Below, piece by piece: positions 42,714 to 51,021 of a stretch of 64,000 nucleotides of DNA (positions are counted from its first letter, which is position 1; each line of letters starts with the position of its first letter). The translations under genes and the position numbers were made by a program. Source of the DNA: Nitrospirota bacterium (GTDB taxonomy: Bacteria > Nitrospirota > Thermodesulfovibrionia > Thermodesulfovibrionales > UBA6898); the NCBI GenBank assembly GCA_016217675.1, contig JACRHC010000038.1:1-64000 (forward strand), read 5' to 3'. The notes below the pieces were generated by a model that searched no databases, had not been told where the DNA came from, and saw nothing but the letters and a program-made list of their open reading frames with translations.

Positions 42714-43930
42714 TATGTGGTCTCTCCCGTCCCTGTATAGCATCGATTGCACCGAATGCACTCAGCAATCAGAGGGTCAGGCTTATTCGCCATAGGGCAG
42801 TCCTGCCTGCTCCGGTACCCGACAGTCTTCCGGCAGAGCAGACCTGTCAATGCGGCAACAGGACAGAGATATCTGCACCAGAACCTCTCTACCCTCAGAT
42901 TGGCGGCAAGGGAAAGCCCGACCAGGGTCCAGGCAAGATAGTTGCCGCTGAACGAAAAAAGCGTCACATAGGTTTCGTAGTTTCCGAAATCAGACCTTCT
43001 GCCCAGGAATACGGCAAGCATGGCCAAACCAAAAAATATATATTTCGCGTTTCTCCAGCGGTCATCCATCTTGTGAGACATACCCCACTTCCTGAAGGGC
43101 AGGCGGGCGATGAATTCAGAGAGGGCACCAAAAGGACAGAGCCATCCGCAGTAGAATCTGCCTGCCAGGACAACAGACAGGGCAGTGCTTGCCATGATCA
43201 GATACCAGAGCAGCGACGCAGAGGGCCTCAGCAGAGCAAGATTGAAAACATGAAGGACAGAAAAAGGAGTTGAGAGATAGAGTCCTATGACCACAATGCC
43301 TGCTGCCATGGTGATGTCCCTGAGCCTCAGCAGTTTCTTCGAGCGCAGGGTCGCGAAATAAGATCCAAGAGCTGCAAGAAAGGTCAGGAGATACCAAAGC
43401 CAGGCTGCAGACCCCGAGGCCCTCTCTTTTGTCTGAACTGCAATACCAAAGGCCTGCGATGCAACAATTCTTGATGCATCGCCTGCAGTTTTTGCCAGCG
43501 CATTGACACTCACAGTTGCCCTGCTGATGCCGTCAATGTCGTTTCCAACTTCTATTGGGTCATGGACACTCTTGCCGATGAACTGCGATAGATACTGCGA
43601 TGTCTCCATGTACTGAACATAGTTCTTTGTCTCCCTGTGTTCAAGGATGCGTAAGCCCGTTATTCTGCCACTGCTGTCCATAGCGACCAGAAGCTTGACC
43701 GGACCGGCATAGCCCCGAATCTCCGGCGCAATATCATGGCTGTTAAATGCCACGATCCCTGCATCTGAAGAGTAGAGAAGGGGCGAACCTTTTTTTTCGG
43801 AGAATTGGATCTCGGGGGCCAGATCTCTTAGGAAGATCCGCTCGTCAACCGCTTTTTCAGGGGACAGGATGTAGCCCACGCCGAGGGAGAGGACGGCAAT
43901 CAGACCGATCAGGATCCTATGTTTTTTCAT
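42713..43930 (-). CDS. FMN-binding, NosR/NapH-like membrane redox protein
   Basis: 405 residues from ATG 43930, overlapping the upstream gene by 14 bp. After one helix, a periplasmic FMN-binding domain (about 30-165) carries 'DIDGISRATVSVNALAK', where the Thr of S-x-A-T-V-S is the site for covalent FMN attachment by ApbE in this family. Helices follow with 'AGRFYCGWLCPFGALSEFIA' and 'VERFWCRYLCPVAALTGLLC' (two Cx3CP motifs), and the C-terminus has 'ECIRCNRCYTG', enough for a 4Fe-4S site. This is the NosR/RnfG-like plan, moving electrons across the inner membrane. An apbE gene is not in the window. Confidence 0.88.
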   Translation of the reverse strand: MKKHRILIGLIAVLSLGVGYILSPEKAVDERIFLRDLAPEIQFSEKKGSPLLYSSDAGIVAFNSHDIAPEIRGYAGPVKLLVAMDSSGRITGLRILEHRETKNYVQYMETSQYLSQFIGKSVHDPIEVGNDIDGISRATVSVNALAKTAGDASRIVASQAFGIAVQTKERASGSAAWLWYLLTFLAALGSYFATLRSKKLLRLRDITMAAGIVVIGLYLSTPFSVLHVFNLALLRPSASLLWYLIMASTALSVVLAGRFYCGWLCPFGALSEFIARLPFRKWGMSHKMDDRWRNAKYIFFGLAMLAVFLGRRSDFGNYETYVTLFSFSGNYLAWTLVGLSLAANLRVERFWCRYLCPVAALTGLLCRKTVGYRSRQDCPMANKPDPLIAECIRCNRCYTGTGETT

Positions 43931-46010
43931 AAGAAAAAAAGAATAACATAATAACGGCAACCATTTTAAATAATGCGGCAAGAAGAAGAGAGGCCTGTAT
44001 CCCCATAAGAGGTACAACGACAAGAGATGTCAGCAGGGCACCGAAAAAGGACCCGATGAGTTCAATGCCGTAGAGTCTGCCTGCAATCTGTTCAGCTGCC
44101 TGTTCCTTTATAGCCTGATTAGCCATAATGAACTCGGCTCCGGCAATCATGCCTGTAAGAAAATTCAGCATAAATATAAGCGCTTCGTACCGCATCATTA
44201 CCGGCATAGTCAAGAGGAGCGCAATTGCGATAACTCCGGCAACTCTCATGCCCTGAAGCGGGCTTGTCGTCTTTCTCATGACATATGAGCCTGCGCTTAG
44301 GCCTGCCATAAAGACTGCAGTGAGAAGGCCGATCATCTCGTAGATATAGCCGAAGAGCGCCTGATAAGCAAGCATGAGGGTTATTGTGCATGCCATGGCA
44401 GTATACCCTGTAATAAATACGGAAAATGCGACCACCTGTTTTCTTCTGAAAAGCGCGATACCGCATGAAATGATCACGACCACAAGGGCATAGGCCATCT
44501 CCCTGCCGTGCTCGAGCAGAGAGATCGCGATCTGACTGCCCTGTGACTCAAGCCAGAGCATGAAGCTGTACTGATAGGCCGCAGGTTTCATGTCAGTGTT
44601 CATCTCCCTGCTGCTGTCGTGAAGGGCTTTTATTGCGCCCATTTTAGGCGGCGAAAAGATGTCAGAGAAAAGGGACGGTACAAAATAATTAGTGCGGATC
44701 ACCCGTTTATTGTACCTTTCTTCCAGGGTAAGCGGGTCGATCTGAATCACACTGTCAGAGCCGCAAAAGATGCCATATTCCTCTGATGAGACCTGAACAT
44801 AAGGGAAAACCTGTTTCAGGGAGTTATAGACTGTGCTCTGCAGTATCTGCATTCTTCTGCCGATATATCCTGATGAAGCGGGAAGGGAAAGCAGGATCAG
44901 ACCTCCCTGATTCAGGGACTGTTTAGCCTCCCGGAAGAACTCTGTGGTGTACAACCTGTTGACCTGGGCTGTTGAAGGTTCAGATAGGTTCAGCAGAATG
45001 AGATCATAGGTCTGCCCTCTATTCTGTCTGATGAATCTTCTGGCGTCGGTTTGTAATAGGGAGACACGCTTGTCCCTGATCCTCTCCCTGTCTTCGCTGC
45101 TCAGAATGCCGAGCGAAATGCCGGCCATCTTCGGGTCCATTTCAATGAAATCGATTTTTGCAACAGCATACTTCAGTGTTTCGCGAATCACGGCAGGTGA
45201 CCCGCCGACAACTAATATGCTTCCTGGATCTGCATGAAGTGAGACGGCAGTATGGATCTTTGTCTCCTCGGTCTGATGGTCAGGATAGGCAAACTCAAAC
45301 TTGCCTGAGGTATAAACATTCATCTGCTCCCCTGTTTTCACTGTCATGATCTCACCGTACCGTGACTCGACTCTGTCAACTACCTCCCCGCCTTTCCATG
45401 ACAGGGGGGAGAGGGTCTTCAGTGATCCGTAATAAAGCAGAAAAGGGACAAGGAGCAGGAAAAGAAAGCGCCGGTTTCCGGCAAGCAGAACAGCGGTAAG
45501 CATATTGATTGCGGCTATGGAAAGGGTAAGAGTGAGAGCATCTATTTTCCCGGCGATCAGGAAGGTGAAGATCATGCCGCCTGCCAGGCTGCCAAGGGCC
45601 TCAACGCCATAGACAAGGGGTGTGTTGCCCCTGGCATGAGAGACAGCAAGTGGAAACTGGATTCCGATCAGCAGACACAAGGGCAGAAGCAGTGCCGTTA
45701 CAGAGATAATAGTGGCAGGAAGTGATGCTGTTTCTCCAAATTCAAGGGACAGTAAAGGCCTGATGATCAATGCAGACAGTATCATTGCCTGTGAGAGAAT
45801 TCCCACAAGAAAAAAGGTGAGCGGAAATGCAGATGACGACTTAATCTTATGCCCAAGAAAACTGCCGGTGCCTACAGCGGTGAGCCAGACAGAAAGGATA
45901 ATGCCGATGACCAGTTCATTACCCGAGAAGAGCGTAAGAAGCTGCCTGAGCATTGTAATCTGCATCAGGATCGATGTAGCTCCCATCACGACAAGCGGCA
46001 TCATCTGCAT
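43917..46010 (-). CDS. Spermidine-synthase-like domain embedded in a polytopic membrane protein
   Basis: 697 residues. About seven helices (1-205), a cytoplasmic Rossmann-type spermine/spermidine synthase domain (about 210-420; 'SRYGEIMTVKTGEQMNVYTS', 'ILVVGGSPAVIRETLKY', 'YDLILLNLSEPSTAQVNRLY'), a linker, then seven or more helices (490-697). The usual D-x-x-x-D/E substrate residues of true aminopropyltransferases are not obvious ('NLSEPST' replaces 'DSTDP'), so polyamine synthesis is doubtful. It is the first gene of the operon that continues into the FMN and AmmeMemoRadiSam genes. Its role is unknown. Confidence 0.8.
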   Translation of the reverse strand: MQMMPLVVMGATSILMQITMLRQLLTLFSGNELVIGIILSVWLTAVGTGSFLGHKIKSSSAFPLTFFLVGILSQAMILSALIIRPLLSLEFGETASLPATIISVTALLLPLCLLIGIQFPLAVSHARGNTPLVYGVEALGSLAGGMIFTFLIAGKIDALTLTLSIAAINMLTAVLLAGNRRFLFLLLVPFLLYYGSLKTLSPLSWKGGEVVDRVESRYGEIMTVKTGEQMNVYTSGKFEFAYPDHQTEETKIHTAVSLHADPGSILVVGGSPAVIRETLKYAVAKIDFIEMDPKMAGISLGILSSEDRERIRDKRVSLLQTDARRFIRQNRGQTYDLILLNLSEPSTAQVNRLYTTEFFREAKQSLNQGGLILLSLPASSGYIGRRMQILQSTVYNSLKQVFPYVQVSSEEYGIFCGSDSVIQIDPLTLEERYNKRVIRTNYFVPSLFSDIFSPPKMGAIKALHDSSREMNTDMKPAAYQYSFMLWLESQGSQIAISLLEHGREMAYALVVVIISCGIALFRRKQVVAFSVFITGYTAMACTITLMLAYQALFGYIYEMIGLLTAVFMAGLSAGSYVMRKTTSPLQGMRVAGVIAIALLLTMPVMMRYEALIFMLNFLTGMIAGAEFIMANQAIKEQAAEQIAGRLYGIELIGSFFGALLTSLVVVPLMGIQASLLLAALFKMVAVIMLFFFSYEKT

Positions 46011-46108
46011 ACGGAAATCCTACCACACTTGTCCCGGTTGACTCACCGAAAGCGCGCTTGATTTGGCATCAGAAACAACGTAGAATCTTGAGGGAAAGGA
46101 GCCTGCTG

Positions 46109-46750
46109 ATGGAAACGCTGACAAGGAAACAGTTCACGGACGCCTTCCCCCTCTTTGCAAAAGCAGCAGAGAAGCTGACTACTGACCTGCTTTCTGTTGC
46201 ACGCTTACAGAAATTCCCCAAAGACCTCCAGGTATACCGAGAAGGCGATGCCTGTGCTGCTATTGCCTTTTTGCTGTCCGGTGATATCAGAGTATACAAG
46301 GCCGGTGAAGGAGGAAGAGAGATAACACTCTATGAGATAGGGAGGGGTGAAACCTGCATCCTCAACGCATCCTGCATTCTTTCGAACCTGTCCTATCCTG
46401 CCCAGGCGGTTGCCATGGAAGCGGGAGAGATGCTCCTTATCACTTCGAATGACTTCAGGAGACTGGTTGCCGACCATGAGGAGATGAGGAACTTTGTCTT
46501 TAGTATCCTGAGTCAGAGGCTTGCCGAGGTGATGGCCCTTGTAGAAGAGATAGCGTTCGGCCGTATGGACCGGCGGCTGATGGACTATATCGTGGAGAAA
46601 TCCGGAGATAACAGACTGGCAGCAACGCACCAGAAGATTGCAGATGACCTTGGCACTTCCCGGGAAGTTGTGAGCAGGCTTCTCAAGGACTTTGAGCGCA
46701 AGGGCAGGATCACGCTTTCGAGAAACCTCATAGAGCTTAAAAACCTTTAG
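46109..46750 (+). CDS. Crp/Fnr-family transcriptional regulator
   Basis: 213 residues from ATG 46109 (AAAGGAG upstream). The cyclic-nucleotide-binding-like barrel includes 'LQVYREGDACAAIAFLLSGD' and 'REITLYEIGRGETCILNASC'. A helix leads to the HTH_Crp domain 'HQKIADDLGTSREVVSRLLK' with 'DFERKGRI'. There is no N-terminal Cys cluster, so it is not a classical Fe-S FNR. The Cys residues in the barrel ('GETCILNASCIL') are typical of the YeiL/Dnr-like group. It is divergent from the spermidine-synthase/AmmeMemoRadiSam operon and may control it or the FNR-type boxes near norCB. Confidence 0.9.
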   Translation: METLTRKQFTDAFPLFAKAAEKLTTDLLSVARLQKFPKDLQVYREGDACAAIAFLLSGDIRVYKAGEGGREITLYEIGRGETCILNASCILSNLSYPAQAVAMEAGEMLLITSNDFRRLVADHEEMRNFVFSILSQRLAEVMALVEEIAFGRMDRRLMDYIVEKSGDNRLAATHQKIADDLGTSREVVSRLLKDFERKGRITLSRNLIELKNL

Positions 46751-46815
46751 CACAGTACGGTCTGCCCTGTCCTCAGTTTTCCCTCTGCCCTGAAAAATGT
46801 TAAAGTACGTCAGCT

Positions 46816-47160
46816 ATGTCCAGTAAAATTCTTGTCATTGACGATGAACTGCTCATCCTCAACACGGTTGAAAAAGCGCTTACAAGGGTCGGATACTCTG
46901 TTGCCAAGGCACAGAATATGGAGGAGCTCTATGTGGCGCTCATGAAAGCCCCCTTTGACCTCATGATCACGGACCTCCATATGGAGGAGGAGACTTCAGA
47001 GAATATCATCTTGCGGGTGAAGCAGACCTCACCTGCAATCAGGGTGCTGCTCATGAGCGGTGGATCGTACAGGGCCGATGCTGACAATTTCATTGAAAAA
47101 CCCTTTAAGCTGGAAGAACTGAGGGAAAAAGTCAGGGTCTATCTCAATGAATCTTCCTGA
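46816..47160 (+). CDS. Single-domain response regulator (receiver)
   Basis: 114 residues: 'KILVIDDELLILNTVEKALT' with the acidic pair, 'DLMITDLHMEEETSENI' with the phospho-acceptor Asp, 'VLLMSGGS' and the Lys in 'FIEKPFKLEELREKV'. There is no output domain, so it works through a partner as CheY or Spo0F do. It overlaps the PAP2-GT39 gene by 14 bp, an unusual partner for a receiver protein. No histidine kinase is nearby. Confidence 0.92.
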   Translation: MSSKILVIDDELLILNTVEKALTRVGYSVAKAQNMEELYVALMKAPFDLMITDLHMEEETSENIILRVKQTSPAIRVLLMSGGSYRADADNFIEKPFKLEELREKVRVYLNESS

Positions 47161-49174
47161 CCTCGATACCGCGCTTTTCTCTTTCATAAACCAGGACCTT
47201 CAGAACCCTTTTTTCGACAGGGTCATGCCCTTTATAACGTCCCAGACATTTCTTGTTTTCCTCCCTTTTGTCATACTGCTCTGGATCAAACAGAAGAAGT
47301 CTGCAGTGGCAATGGTGCTTGTCGGGCTTTTTGCCCTTGCCCTTGCTGATGCATCCGGCCATATAATAAAGGACATAGTGATGCGGCAGAGGCCCTGCAG
47401 TACGCTCGACAAGGTCCATCTTCTTGTCGGCTGCGGCAGATCCTATTCCATGCCTTCCAACCATGCGTCAAATGCCTTTGCCTTTGCGATGACGATCTGT
47501 TTTATGCTGAGAAGCAGATTAGGCCTGCTATTTTTGGCTGCTGCATCCCTGATCGGAATTTCCCGGGTGTTTGTGGGCGTTCACTATCCCTCTGATGTGG
47601 CTGCAGGTGCGCTTGTCGGCACAGCTGCGGCATATGGGGCAGTGCTGCTCTTCCGCTGGTCGGAAGAAATTCTCAGACAGCGTGCCTATAAACAGGCCCT
47701 CTTTCTTGGCCTTGCCCTGCTCAGTATATTCCGCATCTACTATATTATGACTGGCCCCTTTGACCTTTCTCCTGATGAAGCTCATTACTGGGAGTGGTCC
47801 CGACGTCTTGACTGGAGCTACTACTCAAAGGGGCCGATGATAGCATGGCTCATCAGCCTCGGTACATCTTTTTTCGGCAACACCCTCTTTGGCATAAGAA
47901 TATTTGCTGTTATCTTCTCGGTATTAAGCAGTATTCTGCTTTTTCGTCTCGGCAGGGAGCTCTACGATGAGCGGGTTGGCCTTGCCTCCGCATTTCTTCT
48001 CCAGGTTATACCGCTTTTTTCTGTTTTCGGTCTGCTCCTGACCATAGATTCTCCCTTCATGTTTTTCTGGATACTCTCCCTCTATCTTTTTCACCGTGTC
48101 ATCAGACAGGGGCTTTCCCCTGAAGATAAGGGTGTATCTCCCATCTCATGGATACTGTTAGGCATAGCAACGGGTCTTGGCCTGCTCACAAAATACACCA
48201 TGGCTTTCTTTCTGTTTTCAGGTTTCCTCTATCTTCTTTTCTGCAGGGATGCAAGAAAACTCCTGAGGACTTCCGGCCCGTATCTGGCATTTCTCATAAG
48301 CATGCTGGTCTTCAGTCCGGTGATATTCTGGAACGCTTCGCACGAATGGGTGACGCTTAAGCATACAGCCGGACAGGCCCATATACGTGAAGGGCTTGTG
48401 TTGTCATTGCGCTCTTTTGGCGAATTCCTCGGGTCTCAATTCGGCGTCGTGACACCGCTGCTCTTTGTGATGATCATCTTTGCTGCACTGAAATTGCGCA
48501 AGACAAAAGAAGGGGCCTTTCTCTTTTGGTTTTCACTGCCCGTAATTTCCTTCTTCCTTGCCAAGAGCATCCAGGGGAAGGTGCAGGCGAACTGGGCAAT
48601 GGCAGGCTATATCTCCGGCATTATGGCTTTTTCGGCCTATTACGTCAGCAGGTGGGGGGATATCAAAAAGCCGCTGCGCGTGCTCGTAGTCTTTGCTGTA
48701 TCCCTTGCCATGTTGACAACGCTGTTTACTCATGTCCCTTCCCTGCTCAGACTGCCGGAAGAATTCGATCCTTCCACGAGACTTGTCGGCTGGAAAGAAC
48801 TTGGCAAGGAGGCAAGCGTTCTCTATAACGATATGGCCGTTAAGGGTCCGGTCTTTGTTTTCTCTGCCAGTTATCAGATTTCAAGCGAACTCGCTTTTTA
48901 TATGAAGGATAATCCGGTCACGTACTGTGTCAATCTCAACAGGAGAATGAACCAATATGACCTCTGGCCGGGCTTTGAACCCCTGAAAGGTCAGAATGCC
49001 ATCTTTGTCAAGAGCGGAGGGAAAAATATACCGGACAAAGTCATCGCAGCGTTTAAAAGCTGCGATCATAATATGATAGATGTGAAGACGCCTCGGAAGA
49101 AAACCCTGAAATTTAGCATGGCTGCATGTTATGATTTCAAAGGTTTTGAATCAAAACAGCCGGAGACCTTTTGA
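47147..49174 (+). CDS. PAP2 phosphatase fused to an ArnT-like GT39 glycosyltransferase
   Basis: 675 residues. The first ~175 form a PAP2 lipid phosphatase: 'KDIVMRQRPCS' (K-x6-RP), 'YSMPSNHASNAFAFA' (PSNH for PSGH) and 'SRVFVGVHYPSDVAAG' (S-R-x5-H-x3-D). Then comes a GT-C glycosyltransferase of the ArnT/PMT type: 'DLSPDEAHYWEWSRRLDWSY' with the catalytic Asp-Glu pair and 'YYSKGPMIAWLISLGTSFFG', followed by about ten helices and a C-terminal soluble part. One protein could therefore dephosphorylate undecaprenyl-PP or a lipid A-type substrate and transfer a sugar from a polyprenyl carrier. The GtrB-like gene directly downstream (TGATG overlap) would charge that carrier. Confidence 0.9.
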   Translation: MNLPDLDTALFSFINQDLQNPFFDRVMPFITSQTFLVFLPFVILLWIKQKKSAVAMVLVGLFALALADASGHIIKDIVMRQRPCSTLDKVHLLVGCGRSYSMPSNHASNAFAFAMTICFMLRSRLGLLFLAAASLIGISRVFVGVHYPSDVAAGALVGTAAAYGAVLLFRWSEEILRQRAYKQALFLGLALLSIFRIYYIMTGPFDLSPDEAHYWEWSRRLDWSYYSKGPMIAWLISLGTSFFGNTLFGIRIFAVIFSVLSSILLFRLGRELYDERVGLASAFLLQVIPLFSVFGLLLTIDSPFMFFWILSLYLFHRVIRQGLSPEDKGVSPISWILLGIATGLGLLTKYTMAFFLFSGFLYLLFCRDARKLLRTSGPYLAFLISMLVFSPVIFWNASHEWVTLKHTAGQAHIREGLVLSLRSFGEFLGSQFGVVTPLLFVMIIFAALKLRKTKEGAFLFWFSLPVISFFLAKSIQGKVQANWAMAGYISGIMAFSAYYVSRWGDIKKPLRVLVVFAVSLAMLTTLFTHVPSLLRLPEEFDPSTRLVGWKELGKEASVLYNDMAVKGPVFVFSASYQISSELAFYMKDNPVTYCVNLNRRMNQYDLWPGFEPLKGQNAIFVKSGGKNIPDKVIAAFKSCDHNMIDVKTPRKKTLKFSMAACYDFKGFESKQPETF

Positions 49175-50121
49175 TGACCATATCTGTCGTAATACCACTT
49201 TATAATGAAGAAGAAAATGTTCAGGAGCTTTATAGCAGACTGAAGGGAGTGCTGGACACGCTCGGTACTGATTACGAGTTGCTCTTTGTTGATGACGGGA
49301 GCAGCGATAATACCCTGAAATTTCTCCAGGAGATCCAGGCAGGGGACAGCAATGTCGTTGTTCTGAGCCTCAGGAGGAATTTTGGTCAGACTGCAGCATT
49401 TGCAGCCGGCTTTGATTATTCCCGGGGTGACGTTATCATCACCATGGATGGGGACCTTCAGAATGACCCTAATGACATCCCCAAATTTATTGAGCTGATG
49501 AAAGATAATGACCTTGTGAGCGGCTGGAGAAAGAAGAGGAAGGACCCCTTTATCTCGCGCAGACTTCCTTCGATCATGGCGAACTGGCTTATCAGCAAGG
49601 TAACCGGCGTTAATCTCCATGACTACGGCTGTTCGCTCAAGGCATATAAGCGGGATGTGATCAAGAATCTCAAGCTCTATGGCGAAATGCACCGGTTTAT
49701 ACCTGCGGTTGCGAGCTGGTACGGTGTGCGCATTGCAGAGGTTGTGACAGAACATCATCCGAGGGTACGGGGGAAGTCAAAATACGGGATTTCGCGGACC
49801 ATGAAGGTCGTGCTTGACCTGATCACGGTTAAATTTCTCCAGAGCTTCTCGACAAAGCCTTTGCAGTTCTTCGGCCCCATAGGTCTGGCGAGCGGCACGT
49901 TAGGCTTCCTGATTTCGGTCTATCTCACAATAGAGAAGTTTTTTGCCGGCAAGGAAATTGGAAGCAGACCGCTTCTTCTGTTAGGTTCGCTGCTGATTAT
50001 CGTTGGCATCCAATTCATAGGCATGGGCCTCCTTGGAGAGATGATGGTGCGCGTTTATCACGAGACCCAGAAGAAACCCATTTATGTTATCAAGAAGGTC
50101 ATTGGCCCTGGCAATAAATAA
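49174..50121 (+). CDS. Polyprenyl-phosphate glycosyltransferase (GtrB/ArnC/DPM1-like)
   Basis: 315 residues. A GT2 catalytic domain with 'SVVIPLYNEEENVQELYSRL', 'FVDDGSSDNT', 'ITMDGDLQNDPNDIPKFIEL' (D-x-D-L-Q) and 'LVSGWRKKRKDPF' precedes two C-terminal membrane helices ('LGFLISVYLTIEKFF', 'LLLLGSLLIIVGIQFIGMGL'). It moves a sugar from a nucleotide donor to undecaprenyl phosphate on the cytoplasmic face. The ATG at 49174 overlaps the PAP2-GT39 stop, so both are made together. Confidence 0.93.
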   Translation: MTISVVIPLYNEEENVQELYSRLKGVLDTLGTDYELLFVDDGSSDNTLKFLQEIQAGDSNVVVLSLRRNFGQTAAFAAGFDYSRGDVIITMDGDLQNDPNDIPKFIELMKDNDLVSGWRKKRKDPFISRRLPSIMANWLISKVTGVNLHDYGCSLKAYKRDVIKNLKLYGEMHRFIPAVASWYGVRIAEVVTEHHPRVRGKSKYGISRTMKVVLDLITVKFLQSFSTKPLQFFGPIGLASGTLGFLISVYLTIEKFFAGKEIGSRPLLLLGSLLIIVGIQFIGMGLLGEMMVRVYHETQKKPIYVIKKVIGPGNK

Positions 50122-51016
50122 GAAAATCCTCATTCTTGTCCTCAAACTTGCAGTCAGCTCTTTCTCCTTTTATCTAATTTCCAGAAAGGCTGATATGACA
50201 CAGGTGATCCATATCCTGAAGAGCATTGGGCCTTTCACCTTCCTGAGCGCATCAGCGCTGTATATCCTGTCCCAGGTCTGTTCCACCATGCGGTGGCAGC
50301 TTCTCCTGCCTGACAAATATCCGTTGAGGAGACTTTTTTCGCTGTATATGATCGGTGCTTTTTTCAGCAGTTTTCTGCCCGGCGTTGTGGGCGGCGATGC
50401 TGTCCGGGCTTATTACCTGAACAAGGATGCGAAGAAGACCAGCATCACTCTTGCCGCCGTTTTCATGGACCGTTACCTTGGCTTTGTCACCCTCATGCTG
50501 ATCGGTATTTCTGCCTTTCCTTTCAGCCTTAAGGTCTTTGGGGACTCGCCGCACAGATGGCTCATGCCCGGTTTTTTTGTATCCTTTGTTATTGGCAGCA
50601 TCCTCTTTTTTGGGCTCCAGCTTGGCAAGAGGTTCAAGCTCATGACCGGCATTTATGAATATTTCTCTGTCATCAGGCAGCAGAAGGCTGTGATTATAAA
50701 AACCCTGATTCTGTCAGTCGGTGTCCAACTGCTCAATTTTGTGAGCGTGATCATACTTGCGTCCAGGATGGGAGAGGATATCTCCCTGCTCCTCCTTGCT
50801 GTTTTTCTCCCGATCGTCACAACGATCGTTGCCCTGCCTATCTCCATTTCCGGACTTGGTGTCCGTGAAGGGACTTTTGTTATTCTGCTCGGTCTTATCG
50901 GTATTTCTCCGGAGGCGGCGACCTCACTTTCTTTAGGCTGGTTTTTTTCCAATTTTGTCGGCAGCCTTCCCGGACTCGTCTTCTACTTTTTTCACGACCG
51001 GCAGAAAACAGCATAA
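50084..51016 (+). CDS. AglD/LPG-synthase-type integral membrane protein (UPF0104)
   Basis: About 310 residues with some eight helices. 'LPGVVGGDAVRAYYL', 'FMDRYLGFVTLMLIGISAFP' and 'LPISISGLGVREGTFVILLG' are signatures of the lysylphosphatidylglycerol-synthase transmembrane family, which includes flippase-like proteins. No cytoplasmic transferase domain is attached. The start is uncertain: ATG 50084 has no SD, whereas TTG 50102 lies behind AAGAAGG. It overlaps the GtrB-like gene. A lipid or lipid-sugar translocation role beside the two glycosyltransferases is inferred. Confidence 0.87.
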   Translation: MLSRRSLALAINKKILILVLKLAVSSFSFYLISRKADMTQVIHILKSIGPFTFLSASALYILSQVCSTMRWQLLLPDKYPLRRLFSLYMIGAFFSSFLPGVVGGDAVRAYYLNKDAKKTSITLAAVFMDRYLGFVTLMLIGISAFPFSLKVFGDSPHRWLMPGFFVSFVIGSILFFGLQLGKRFKLMTGIYEYFSVIRQQKAVIIKTLILSVGVQLLNFVSVIILASRMGEDISLLLLAVFLPIVTTIVALPISISGLGVREGTFVILLGLIGISPEAATSLSLGWFFSNFVGSLPGLVFYFFHDRQKTA

Positions 51017-51021
51017 CAGAC

